8,989 nt of DNA from Schwartzia sp. (in: firmicutes) (lineage in GTDB: Bacteria > Bacillota > Negativicutes > Selenomonadales > Selenomonadaceae), in NCBI GenBank assembly GCA_024691625.1, contig JAILNL010000024.1, positions 1 through 8,989 on the forward strand, in the 5' to 3' direction. This document shows, piece after piece, positions 1 through 6,525 of the stretch. A program made the translations under genes and the position numbers. The first letter of the stretch is position 1. Each line of letters begins with the position of its first letter. The notes beneath the pieces were generated by a model. The model did no database searches. It was given only the letters and a program-made list of their open reading frames with translations, and was not told the origin of the DNA.

Positions 1-133
1 CCGCGAAGAATACGCAAAGGATATTCCCGCAGTATACGACATGCTCAAAAAGGGCTGTGAAAAGGCAGAGGAAACTGCCGCACAGACTCTTGCCGAAGTC
101 AAGCATGCAATGCAGATTGATTATTTCTCGTAA
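1..133 (+). CDS. trpS: C-terminal end of probable tryptophanyl-tRNA synthetase (partial, 5' end outside window)
   Basis: An open frame runs from base 2 to a TAA stop at 131-133, giving 43 residues. The tail has the spacing typical of the end of TrpRS: a tyrosine/aspartate-rich lead-in, then 'GCEKAEETAAQTLAEVKHAM', which resembles the family pattern G-x-EKA-x(3)-A-x(2)-TL-x-V-x(2)-AM/I-G near the C terminus. In TrpRS this is part of the C-terminal helical region that follows the Rossmann catalytic domain; the HIGH and KMSKS signatures would lie outside the window. The enzyme charges tRNA-Trp with tryptophan in the cytosol. The gene is the only one on the plus strand and converges on ftsZ, with a hairpin terminator 11 bases after its stop. 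The call rests on a short fragment, so another class I synthetase cannot be fully excluded. Confidence 0.68.
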   Translation, partial: REEYAKDIPAVYDMLKKGCEKAEETAAQTLAEVKHAMQIDYFS

Positions 134-143
134 GAGCATAAAG

Positions 144-175
144 AAAGCCGACAGCCATTTGGCTGTCGGCTTTTT
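144..175. terminator. Strong, probably bidirectional intrinsic terminator between trpS and ftsZ
   Basis: A perfect 12-bp stem (145-156 pairing with 161-172; arms read AAGCCGACAGCC and GGCTGTCGGCTT) encloses a 4-base ATTT loop. It is followed on the plus strand by a run of five T (171-175). On the minus strand the distal arm is followed by CTTTCTTTA, a weaker but usable U-tract. It begins 11 bases after the plus-strand stop at 133 and lies 11 bases beyond the minus-strand ftsZ stop at 186. It therefore probably ends both converging transcripts, more efficiently for the plus-strand one. Confidence 0.9.
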
Positions 176-185
176 AATTGCATAA

Positions 186-1397
186 TCATTTCCCAAAGGG
201 GCGGAACGGAGGAATCCCTCCTGATGGTTTGGAATTAAAGAAATCCGGAACCTTAAGATCCTCAGCACCCTTCTTCTGTTCAGAAGATATCCTTTCCTCT
301 CCCTCAATCGGCGGAAGCGGACGTACATTGGGTATCTCACGCTGAACCGGAGCCTGTTGCGTAGCAGGCTGCATAGCCACCTGCGGTGTCTCAGGAAGCG
401 GCTGGCCCAGACGCGGCTGACGCACAATAACGCTGTCGATAAAATCCGTCGCCACAATGGTAGCGCGAACGTGTCCGTTAAGATTCTTATCAATTACCGT
501 ACCGAATATGACATTCACATCCGGATGAGTGTTTTCACGTATGTACTCCGTTGCTTCATTTACCTCAAAGAGACTCAGTGTTTCGTCTCCGCTGATATTC
601 AAAATAATGCCGCGCGCGCCGTTAAGCGAACGCTCTATAAGCGGGCTGGTGATTGCAAGCTGCACCGCCTCCACCGCACTGCCCTTTTCGCTTTCTCCGA
701 TTCCAAGAATCGCATCGCTGGACTCGCTCTGACGGAAAATCGACGTAACATCTGCAAAGTCTACGTTTACAACACCCGTCGTCAGAATTACTTCCGAAAT
801 ACAGCTTATTGCCTGCTTCAGCACTCCGTCGGCAAGTTTGAATGCCTCCATCAAAGGCATCTTCCTGTTGTCGATGAGCTTCATGAGGTTATCATTATGG
901 ATAACGACAAGCGCATCCATATACGCCTGCATTTTTGCTATACCTTCCATAGCAACACGCATCTTTCGTCTGCCCTCAAAGGAAAAAGGAGCTGTCACGA
1001 CGCCTACGGAAAGGATTCCCATTTCGCGTATGCAGCGCGCTACAATAGGTGCGGCTCCGGTACCGACACCGCCGCCCATACCTGCCGTGATAAACACAAG
1101 GTCGGCGTCACGCAGCGCAACCTGCAGCCGGCTCTCATCGCTCAAAGCTGATTTCTCACCGATTTCAGCAGCGCCACCTGTGCCGCGTCCTTTTGTAAGA
1201 CGTTCACCAATCTGCAGAGTAGGCACGCCAGCCAGCTGCAAAGCGCCAAGCTGTTTGGCATCGGTATTGATAGCCAGAAGCTCAACTCCCGGAAGCTGGT
1301 CCTGAGCAAGGCGGAGCAAAACACTGTTTCCTCCGCCGCCAATACCGACTACCTTGATTCGTACGATTGCATTCCTGATATTCGCATCAAAATCCAT
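186..1397 (-). CDS. ftsZ: FtsZ-family cell division GTPase, divergent, without adjacent ftsA
   Basis: This 403-residue tubulin-fold GTPase belongs to the family that polymerises head-to-tail into the mid-cell Z ring. Recognisable parts are the N-terminal glycine loop GIGGGGNSV (18-26), NTDAKQL (44-50), the tubulin signature GMGGGVGTGAAP (106-117), PFSFEGRRK (137-145), the T7 synergy loop NVDFADV (211-217, with catalytic D213 and D216), a second domain to about residue 325, a Pro/Gln-rich linker, and a KVPDFF peptide (382-387) resembling the usual IPxFL tail that binds FtsA and other partners. A further 16 residues follow. Oddities: the conserved Asn of the NAV motif is Ser25, Thr of GGGTGTG is Val111, and the AGANP loop reads TGGAA. 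The ATG at 1397 has GGAGGAG upstream at a good distance. The upstream neighbour is hexokinase, not ftsA. It could be the main FtsZ or a paralogue. Confidence 0.93.
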   Translation of the reverse strand: MDFDANIRNAIVRIKVVGIGGGGNSVLLRLAQDQLPGVELLAINTDAKQLGALQLAGVPTLQIGERLTKGRGTGGAAEIGEKSALSDESRLQVALRDADLVFITAGMGGGVGTGAAPIVARCIREMGILSVGVVTAPFSFEGRRKMRVAMEGIAKMQAYMDALVVIHNDNLMKLIDNRKMPLMEAFKLADGVLKQAISCISEVILTTGVVNVDFADVTSIFRQSESSDAILGIGESEKGSAVEAVQLAITSPLIERSLNGARGIILNISGDETLSLFEVNEATEYIRENTHPDVNVIFGTVIDKNLNGHVRATIVATDFIDSVIVRQPRLGQPLPETPQVAMQPATQQAPVQREIPNVRPLPPIEGEERISSEQKKGAEDLKVPDFFNSKPSGGIPPFRPFGK

Positions 1398-1453
1398 ATA
1401 GTTCGTCTCCTCCGCGTGGGAATCATTTCATCTGTTCAGCAACTTTTCTACAA

Positions 1454-1522
1454 CTATATATATTTCGCGTTTCATTCTCATTTTCCTGCCTGTTATCATG
1501 AATTTACGCAAATATATCTCAA
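1454..1522 (-). promoter_or_regulatory. Weak candidate promoter region upstream of ftsZ
   Basis: The 121-base gap between the hexokinase stop and the ftsZ start is A/T-rich and holds no ORF or clear hairpin. Read on the minus strand there is TTGAGA (1522-1517, five of six matches to a -35 box) followed after a long 19-base spacer by GATAAC (1497-1492). Farther down is a TATATATAG stretch (1462-1454) that could serve as a -10 but lacks a -35. Either could give ftsZ its own transcription start in addition to read-through from hexokinase. The match is poor and should be treated as a suggestion only. Confidence 0.2.
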
Positions 1523-2796
1523 TTTTTTTCAGCAAGACATGCGGCGATTGCGGCACCAAGTGCCGAACCATCTTCCACGGTACGGATTTCGACATTCTTC
1601 GCCTCGCTGCTCAAAAGCTCCACAAGTGCGTCATGAAGCGCAGCCTGCAGGAAAGGAACATTTTCATACAGTGAGCCTTCCACCGCAATACGCTGTGGAA
1701 GAATCATTCCACCTTCCGCCAAATGCCACAGTGTTCCGGTAAATTCAGCTGCCACGAGTCTTGCGGAACGGCGGCAAACGGCCTCTGCCAATGCTTCCGC
1801 CTGTGAAAGCTCTTCTTCGGAGAGTCCTTCAATCCCTCTGAATGCCAGTACTTTCTCTGCTCCTTCGGATAGAATCATTGACAGCTCCTCTCCCGAAAAA
1901 GCCTGTACAGTCCCCTCATCAAGCCCTAAGCATGATTCAACAGCCAATGCATAAAGCTCTCCGAGATATCTTCCTGAGGTCATTTTTTCCATGCGCTGTT
2001 CACCCGGTTTTTCGGACCGCGCGTCAAGCGCAGTATCAAAAACATTCGGAACAAGCTTGGAAAAACCTCCCGATTCCATATTCAGAATCATCTTTGGACT
2101 CCGCCCGCCGAAATTCTCCAGATAACATACATTATGGCCTGTGGCGTAAATAGAACCGATATAAACATCCTCCGCAGCATAAGCCGCCGCCAGCAGAACC
2201 GCTACTGTATCATTGACGACCGCCACAGGAGTTACATTTGAAAATCCATGACGTACAAGTGCCCGGCGAAGAAGTTCATTAACATATTTTCCTTCAACTC
2301 CCTGCACTGCAAATTCCTTCGTCCATATGATGAGTTTCGCATCATCAAGAGAATCCTGCTCCGAAGGAAACGAGAATGTATGCCCCAGAATACACGGAGT
2401 CTGATTGTCCCCGTCCAGTGCCGAGTCTACAAGACCTGCCAAAAAATCAAAAAGCTCTTCTGCAGGGGTATCTTTTCCAATATAATCATAAATCGCGCAG
2501 CGAAGGGGAGCCGCTGCCTTTTTGATTATTTCCCATCGTCCTTTTCCATAAAGACGAAGGTGAAGAACGCGCACATTCGTTCCTCCGAAATCCAGTGCCA
2601 GATAATCTCCCGTCTCCGTCCCTTTGGGAAGTGCCACGTACGAGGGCAGCATACGGAGTGAAGATAGTCCATTCTGCTTCAGTCCCTGCTCAATATCAAA
2701 CCGAAATGCCGCTGCGACAGATGAAAGCTCTCCTCCCCGAATGTGAAAAGCTTCCTCCGCCTCCCGCGCCTTAGCGCTGTTCCACACGCAGTTCAC
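1519..2796 (-). CDS. Eukaryotic-type hexokinase (Hexokinase_1/Hexokinase_2 family)
   Basis: This cytosolic sugar kinase uses ATP to convert glucose and related hexoses to the 6-phosphate. Motifs of the eukaryotic-type family, numbered from the GTG start, are: phosphate-1 loop LALDFGGTNVR (66-76), sugar-contact segment TFSFPSEQ (140-147), WTKEF (158-162), catalytic Asp196 in VVNDTV, ATGHNVCYLE (218-227), MILNMESGGF (236-245), SGRYLGEL (274-281), VEGSLYENVPF (372-382) and adenosine-site EDGSALGAA (408-416). This is not the ROK or Glk type usual in Firmicutes. A TTG 39 bases upstream extends the frame, but GTG at 2796 is preferred: it overlaps the VOC stop as GTGA and has GGGAG six bases upstream. 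That gives 425 residues, shorter than yeast or mammalian single-domain units. Oddities: GTG-x-N reads ATGHN and TKGF reads TKEF. Confidence 0.92.
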   Translation of the reverse strand: MNCVWNSAKAREAEEAFHIRGGELSSVAAAFRFDIEQGLKQNGLSSLRMLPSYVALPKGTETGDYLALDFGGTNVRVLHLRLYGKGRWEIIKKAAAPLRCAIYDYIGKDTPAEELFDFLAGLVDSALDGDNQTPCILGHTFSFPSEQDSLDDAKLIIWTKEFAVQGVEGKYVNELLRRALVRHGFSNVTPVAVVNDTVAVLLAAAYAAEDVYIGSIYATGHNVCYLENFGGRSPKMILNMESGGFSKLVPNVFDTALDARSEKPGEQRMEKMTSGRYLGELYALAVESCLGLDEGTVQAFSGEELSMILSEGAEKVLAFRGIEGLSEEELSQAEALAEAVCRRSARLVAAEFTGTLWHLAEGGMILPQRIAVEGSLYENVPFLQAALHDALVELLSSEAKNVEIRTVEDGSALGAAIAACLAEKN

Positions 2797-3170
2797 TGAA
2801 AGCTCCCATGGTCCGAAGGAAGGATTTCCGTCCAATATCCATCCGGGTCGCTGATAAAGTAAATCTCATGCTCCGGGTCTTCGTAGCATATGCAGTTCAT
2901 CTGCTCATGAAGCATATGCGCAACGGCAAAATTATCCACCGAAAAAGCCAGATGTACTTCATTCTCTCCGAGATCATACGGAGTTGTACGGTCATGCACA
3001 AATGTGAGCTCAAGCTCATGTCCCGAGTGTCCGTCGCTCAGATAAACGAAGGTACGACCGTGTCCCTCCACGCGCCTGCACTCGCGCAGACCCAAGGCCT
3101 CTCCGTAAAATGCAATAGACCTCTCCAAATCCAAAACGTGCAGATTGTTATGAACAAATGTAAACTGCAT
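2793..3170 (-). CDS. Glyoxalase I-like VOC superfamily protein
   Basis: This 125-residue vicinal-oxygen-chelate protein has two beta-alpha-beta-beta-beta halves: residues about 3-58 and 70-118. Aligned by eye to E. coli GloA, the four metal ligands are all present: His7 (FVHNNL), Glu54 (LELTF), His73 (VHLAFSVDN) and Glu115 (DPDGYWTEI). The halves also share the family phrases DLERSIAFYGEALGL and DPDGY. It may therefore isomerise the methylglyoxal-thiol hemithioacetal to the lactoyl thioester. Glutathione may be absent in such a host, so the thiol partner is uncertain; other VOC activities are possible. The ATG at 3170 has AGGGGGA upstream. The gene starts 23 bases after the ABC-F stop, and its TGA overlaps the GTG of hexokinase, which suggests translational coupling and a shared role in handling glycolytic flux. 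Confidence 0.87.
   Translation of the reverse strand: MQFTFVHNNLHVLDLERSIAFYGEALGLRECRRVEGHGRTFVYLSDGHSGHELELTFVHDRTTPYDLGENEVHLAFSVDNFAVAHMLHEQMNCICYEDPEHEIYFISDPDGYWTEILPSDHGSFQ
2794..2807 (-). promoter_or_regulatory. RBS and GTGA stop/start overlap deciding the hexokinase start
   Basis: On the minus strand GGGAG (2807-2803) lies six bases before GTG (2796-2794). That GTG shares its last two bases with the TGA stop of the VOC gene (2795-2793). The upstream in-frame alternative is TTG at 2835, which would overlap the VOC gene by 43 bases. The overlap architecture favours GTG and implies re-initiation or coupled translation. Confidence 0.75.
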
Positions 3171-3193
3171 ATAAGATTCCCCCTATGCGCGCG

Positions 3194-5104
3194 TCAATTC
3201 CCCTGTTCTGCAATTCCTTCAAGATATGTCCAGCGCTCCATCAGCGCATCAAGCTCTTCGGTAAGTCTTGTCTGTTCACTGGTAAGTTCGGCAAGCTCCG
3301 TATAATCATCTGCCGCAACGAGTGTCATCTGTACTTCGACACCCTTCAGTTCTGCCTCCTTCGAAGCAATTATATCTTCTATTTCCGCATATTCCTTCTG
3401 TTCGCGGAATGTCAGCTTTTTCTTTTCTGCCGGTTTTGGAGCCGGTTTGTCAGCTTCTGTCTGTGCAGCCCTTCCTGTTTCTTCATACTCCGTATTTCTG
3501 ATGGAAGCCATGCTTTCCTCTATGCGGGCCTGCTGTTCAGACCAGCCTCCGGTATATACAGTCCATTTGCCGTCACCTTCCGGAACAAGCACACGCTCTG
3601 CCAGACGGTCCACAAAATATCTGTCATGTGAAACGAAAATTATCGCACCTGCAAAATCATCAATGAAGCCTTCCAATGCCTGCATTGTTTCAAGATCAAG
3701 GTCATTGGTCGGTTCATCAAGGAGCAGTACATTAGGAGACTCCATGAGGATACGCAGAAGGAACAGTCTTCTCTTTTCTCCTCCGGAAAGCTTCGAAATA
3801 GGAGCCCACTGCAGGTCCTCCGGAAAGAGGAACCGCTCCATGAGCTGAACTGCTGAAAGCCTTGTACCGTCGGCAAGCGTCACATGTCGTGCCGTTTCCT
3901 GTATATAGTCAACAGCACGCATACGAGCATCCATCTCCGCTGTGTCCTGTGTAAGATGCCCTATTTTTACAGTCTGCCCGATAGTTACAGTCCCATTGTC
4001 AGGCGTGAGCTTTCCTGCAAACACATTGAGAAGTGTGGATTTCCCGACTCCGCTCGGGCCTAACACAGCCAGTCTGTCCTTTCGGCGCACTGTATAAGTG
4101 AGTCCGCGGACTATCTGTCTGTCACCAACCGAAGCCGAAACATTCTCAAGCTCGATTACAGTCCGTCCCAAACGGCTTCCCGCCAGTCCGATTTCAACAG
4201 TCTGCCTCGATAAATCAACACTCTCAGCCTTGACTGCTTCATACCGCTCTATGCGGGCACGCTGCTTTGTAGAACGTGCCTGTGCCCCGCGCCGTATCCA
4301 CGCAAGCTCGCGGCGCAGAAAGTTCTGGCGTTTGCGCTCACCGGCTTCCTCACGTTCAATACGCGCAGCCTTCTGTTCAAGAAAACTGGAATAATTTCCG
4401 GTGTATGTATAGGTCTTTCCTTTATCAAGCTCAAGAATACGGCCTGCCGTATTGTCGAGAAAGTAGCGGTCATGTGTAACCATAAGAAGCGCACACTTCT
4501 GCTGGCGAAGGTATTCCTCCAGCCACACAATGGTATCACTGTCCAGGTGGTTAGTAGGCTCATCAAGCAAAAGAAGGTCAACGGGGCGTATCAGTGCCGC
4601 CGCAAGGGCAAGTCTTTTTTTCTCTCCGCCCGACAGGGTTCCAACCGGCTTTCTGAAATCGGTAAACCCGAGACGAGTCAGTATCATCTTCGCGCGATTT
4701 TCAAGCTGCCAGCCGTCGAGCGCATCAATACGTGCCGAGAGCTTTATGATTTTTTCTTCAGCCGCGTGGTCTGCAGAAGACTCTGCATCTGCCAGAGCCA
4801 TCTCATATTCTCTAAGTGCCTCCATCAAAGGGCTTGTGCCGCGCAGCGCTTCCATCAGGATTGTGTTTTCCGGAGCAAGCTCTTTATCCTGCTCCAGATA
4901 CTCCATATCAAGCCCGCGCTGGCGGTGGATTGTTCCCTCATCTGCTGGAAGGACTCCCGCAAGGGTTTTCAAAAAAGTAGATTTTCCCGTTCCGTTTACG
5001 CCGACGATTCCTATTTTATCTCCTTCGCCGACGGACAGATTAACATCGGTGAAAAGTCTTTTTTCACCGTAGCTTTTTGTCCATCCTTCAACCGATAAAA
5101 TCAT
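3194..5104 (-). CDS. uup: ABC-F family ATPase, Uup-type, with C-terminal coiled coil
   Basis: This 636-residue soluble protein has two nucleotide-binding domains and no membrane segments. Domain 1 has Walker A GVNGTGKST (35-43), signature LSGGEK (157-162), Walker B LLLLDE (177-182) and H-loop His211. The linker region (about 243-295) contains WIRRGAQARSTKQRAR, typical of Uup. Domain 2 has Walker A GPSGVGKST (349-357), LSGGEK (439-444), LLLLDE (459-464; two bases of drift possible in counting) and His493. A Lys/Pro-rich spacer (about 550-563) leads to a charged coiled coil (565-630), matching the Uup C-terminal domain. ABC-F proteins act on the ribosome, and Uup has also been linked to branched DNA. 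The length matches E. coli Uup. The ATG at 5104 overlaps the CorC stop as ATGA, with GGGAGG inside the upstream gene. An antibiotic-resistance ABC-F is less likely because of the coiled coil and short linker. Confidence 0.88.
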   Translation of the reverse strand: MILSVEGWTKSYGEKRLFTDVNLSVGEGDKIGIVGVNGTGKSTFLKTLAGVLPADEGTIHRQRGLDMEYLEQDKELAPENTILMEALRGTSPLMEALREYEMALADAESSADHAAEEKIIKLSARIDALDGWQLENRAKMILTRLGFTDFRKPVGTLSGGEKKRLALAAALIRPVDLLLLDEPTNHLDSDTIVWLEEYLRQQKCALLMVTHDRYFLDNTAGRILELDKGKTYTYTGNYSSFLEQKAARIEREEAGERKRQNFLRRELAWIRRGAQARSTKQRARIERYEAVKAESVDLSRQTVEIGLAGSRLGRTVIELENVSASVGDRQIVRGLTYTVRRKDRLAVLGPSGVGKSTLLNVFAGKLTPDNGTVTIGQTVKIGHLTQDTAEMDARMRAVDYIQETARHVTLADGTRLSAVQLMERFLFPEDLQWAPISKLSGGEKRRLFLLRILMESPNVLLLDEPTNDLDLETMQALEGFIDDFAGAIIFVSHDRYFVDRLAERVLVPEGDGKWTVYTGGWSEQQARIEESMASIRNTEYEETGRAAQTEADKPAPKPAEKKKLTFREQKEYAEIEDIIASKEAELKGVEVQMTLVAADDYTELAELTSEQTRLTEELDALMERWTYLEGIAEQGN

Positions 5105-6459
5105 TCCGAATCTTCCTCCCGGCGTCCCGGCGCATGAATCTCGTCATGCTCTTCTTTAAGGTCATGTTCAAGCTTCACCAGCACACGCGTAATTCGAAGA
5201 TGCTCGACTTCCTCGACAAAGAATGAATTGCCCTCGTATGAAACCTTCTGTCCGATTCTCGGTGGTGTTTCAACCTGCGCATAAAGCCAGCCTCCGAGAG
5301 TATCGACATTTTCTGCCTGAATATTTATTTCAAGGATATCATTGACCTCCTCAAGCATAAGCTTTGCATCAACAGAGAAAAGACGGTTGCCCTTGCGTTC
5401 CACTGTCGGCCTTTCATGGTCGAACTCGTCCTGAATATCGCCTACAATCTCCTCAACAACGTCCTCTATTGTTACCATGCCGGCAGTTCCGCCGTATTCA
5501 TCAACAACAACCGCCAGCTGTACCTTCTTTTGCTGCATTGTCTGCAAAAGACGCGGAACGGACATAGGTTCCGGAACAAAAAGAGTTCTACGCGCCAAAC
5601 GGCGGAGATTCGGGCGGCGTCCGTGGCAAAGCGGATCAAGCAGGTCTTTTATATGCAAAAATCCTATAATATCGTCCTTGCCCTCCCGGCATATAGGATA
5701 CCGTGTAAGGCGTTTTTTTAGTGCCACCTGGATATTTTCTTCAACGGTATTTTCCAGGAAAAGACATACCATATCGGTACGGGGCACCATGATATCGCGC
5801 ACCGATTTATCCGAAAAATCAAAGACATTATCAACAAAATCGTATTCCGTCTTATCGATTGCTCCGTGCTTGCGGCTTTCTGCCATCAAAATGCGCAGCT
5901 CCTCTTCGGAATGGACATCCTCCTTCTCCGGAGTAGGCTCAAAACCCAGAGCGCGCGTTACAAAATTCGCAACATGATTCAAAAGCCAGACAAACGGGTA
6001 TGTAATCTTCTTGAAGATAAGAAGCGGAATCGCCAAAAACAAAAGCGCGTTCAGCGCCTTCTGTATGGCAATATTTTTCGGCGCAAGCTCACCGAGTATA
6101 ATATGAGCCGCCGTGATTATTGAAAAAGCAACCGTAAACGAAATAGTCTCCGCAGCGGCACCTGTAATGCTTACCGCTTCGAAAAGAGGCTGCAGCAGGC
6201 GGCTTAAAAACGGCTCACCAACCCAGCCCAAACCCAGGGACACAAGTGTAATGCCGAGCTGTGTTACAGACAGAGAAACATCCATCTGATCCACCAGCAT
6301 TTTTGCATAACGTGCCCTTGTCTTTCCCGCCTTTATAAGTTCCTCGAGCTGTGACGGGCGTACCTTGACAATAGTGAATTCAGCGGCAACAAAAAAGCCG
6401 TTGAGAATGATAAGCACCATTATCAAAATCAGATTGCCCGAGACAAACGCAAAATCCAA
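5101..6459 (-). CDS. DUF21/CNNM - CBS pair - CorC_HlyC membrane protein (hemolysin-related, probable ion/Mg2+ efflux)
   Basis: This protein of about 452 residues has a membrane-embedded DUF21 (CNNM) domain with hydrophobic helices near residues 6-30, 60-85, 105-123 and 137-163. The motif GELAPKNIA (about 123-131) is typical of the family. A CBS pair follows: VRDIMVPRTDMV ... GFLHIKDLL (about 220-275), then LAVVVDEYGGTAGMVTIEDVVEEIVGDIQDE (about 315-345, quoted only for its key DEYGG and EDVVEEIVGDI blocks). The end is a CorC_HlyC domain with NVDTLGGW (about 384-391). Relatives export or tune Mg2+ (MpfA/YhdP, CNNM); 'hemolysin' is a historic name. The frame is open up to TTG 6474, but a GGAGG sits just inside it, eight bases before TTG 6459, so 6459 is the likelier start. 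The stop overlaps the ABC-F start as ATGA. Confidence 0.9.
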   Translation of the reverse strand: MDFAFVSGNLILIMVLIILNGFFVAAEFTIVKVRPSQLEELIKAGKTRARYAKMLVDQMDVSLSVTQLGITLVSLGLGWVGEPFLSRLLQPLFEAVSITGAAAETISFTVAFSIITAAHIILGELAPKNIAIQKALNALLFLAIPLLIFKKITYPFVWLLNHVANFVTRALGFEPTPEKEDVHSEEELRILMAESRKHGAIDKTEYDFVDNVFDFSDKSVRDIMVPRTDMVCLFLENTVEENIQVALKKRLTRYPICREGKDDIIGFLHIKDLLDPLCHGRRPNLRRLARRTLFVPEPMSVPRLLQTMQQKKVQLAVVVDEYGGTAGMVTIEDVVEEIVGDIQDEFDHERPTVERKGNRLFSVDAKLMLEEVNDILEINIQAENVDTLGGWLYAQVETPPRIGQKVSYEGNSFFVEEVEHLRITRVLVKLEHDLKEEHDEIHAPGRREEDSE

Positions 6460-6473
6460 ACAAACAACCTCCA
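6459..6473 (-). promoter_or_regulatory. RBS and TTG start of the CorC-type gene
   Basis: Minus-strand TTGGAGG places GGAGG at 6472-6468, followed by eight bases and then TTG at 6459-6457. The more distal TTG at 6474 overlaps the ribosome binding site itself and has no comparable site of its own. A rare start codon behind a near-perfect Shine-Dalgarno suggests moderated translation of the membrane protein. Confidence 0.6.
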
Positions 6474-6495
6474 AAATCTCTACAAAATCACTTCT

Positions 6496-6525
6496 ATTGT
6501 AACACCCTGTCCCCTGTCACGGCAA
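6496..6525 (-). promoter_or_regulatory. Candidate extended -10 promoter for the corC-uup-VOC-hexokinase(-ftsZ) unit
   Basis: On the minus strand TTGCCG (6525-6520) is followed by an 18-base spacer and TACAAT (6501-6496; five of six consensus matches). A TG one base before the hexamer makes an extended -10 (TGTTACAAT). The -35 lies inside the last codons of topB. The predicted start near 6488 would give a leader of about 30 bases before the TTG start at 6459. It would allow the downstream genes to be transcribed independently of topB. This is sequence pattern only. Confidence 0.42.

Noticed and set aside
357..1151. 264-codon plus-strand open frame antisense to ftsZ
   Set aside because: It is fully covered by ftsZ, whose motifs are clear. 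The antisense translation has no recognisable domain and an arginine/histidine/cysteine-rich composition typical of antisense frames.
2797..2835. TTG at 2835 as the hexokinase start (adds 13 residues)
   Set aside because: It would overlap the VOC gene by 43 bases, and I saw no good ribosome binding site before it. GTG 2796 has GGGAG at six bases and a GTGA junction.
3194..5104. ABC-F protein as an antibiotic-resistance factor
   Set aside because: The short linker between the ATPase domains, the Uup-type WIRRG-x-QAR-x-TKQ stretch and the C-terminal coiled coil fit housekeeping Uup better than the target-protection ABC-F proteins.
6460..6474. TTG at 6474 as the start of the CorC-type gene
   Set aside because: This codon overlaps the GGAGG Shine-Dalgarno that serves TTG 6459. 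The extra five residues are not part of the family N terminus.
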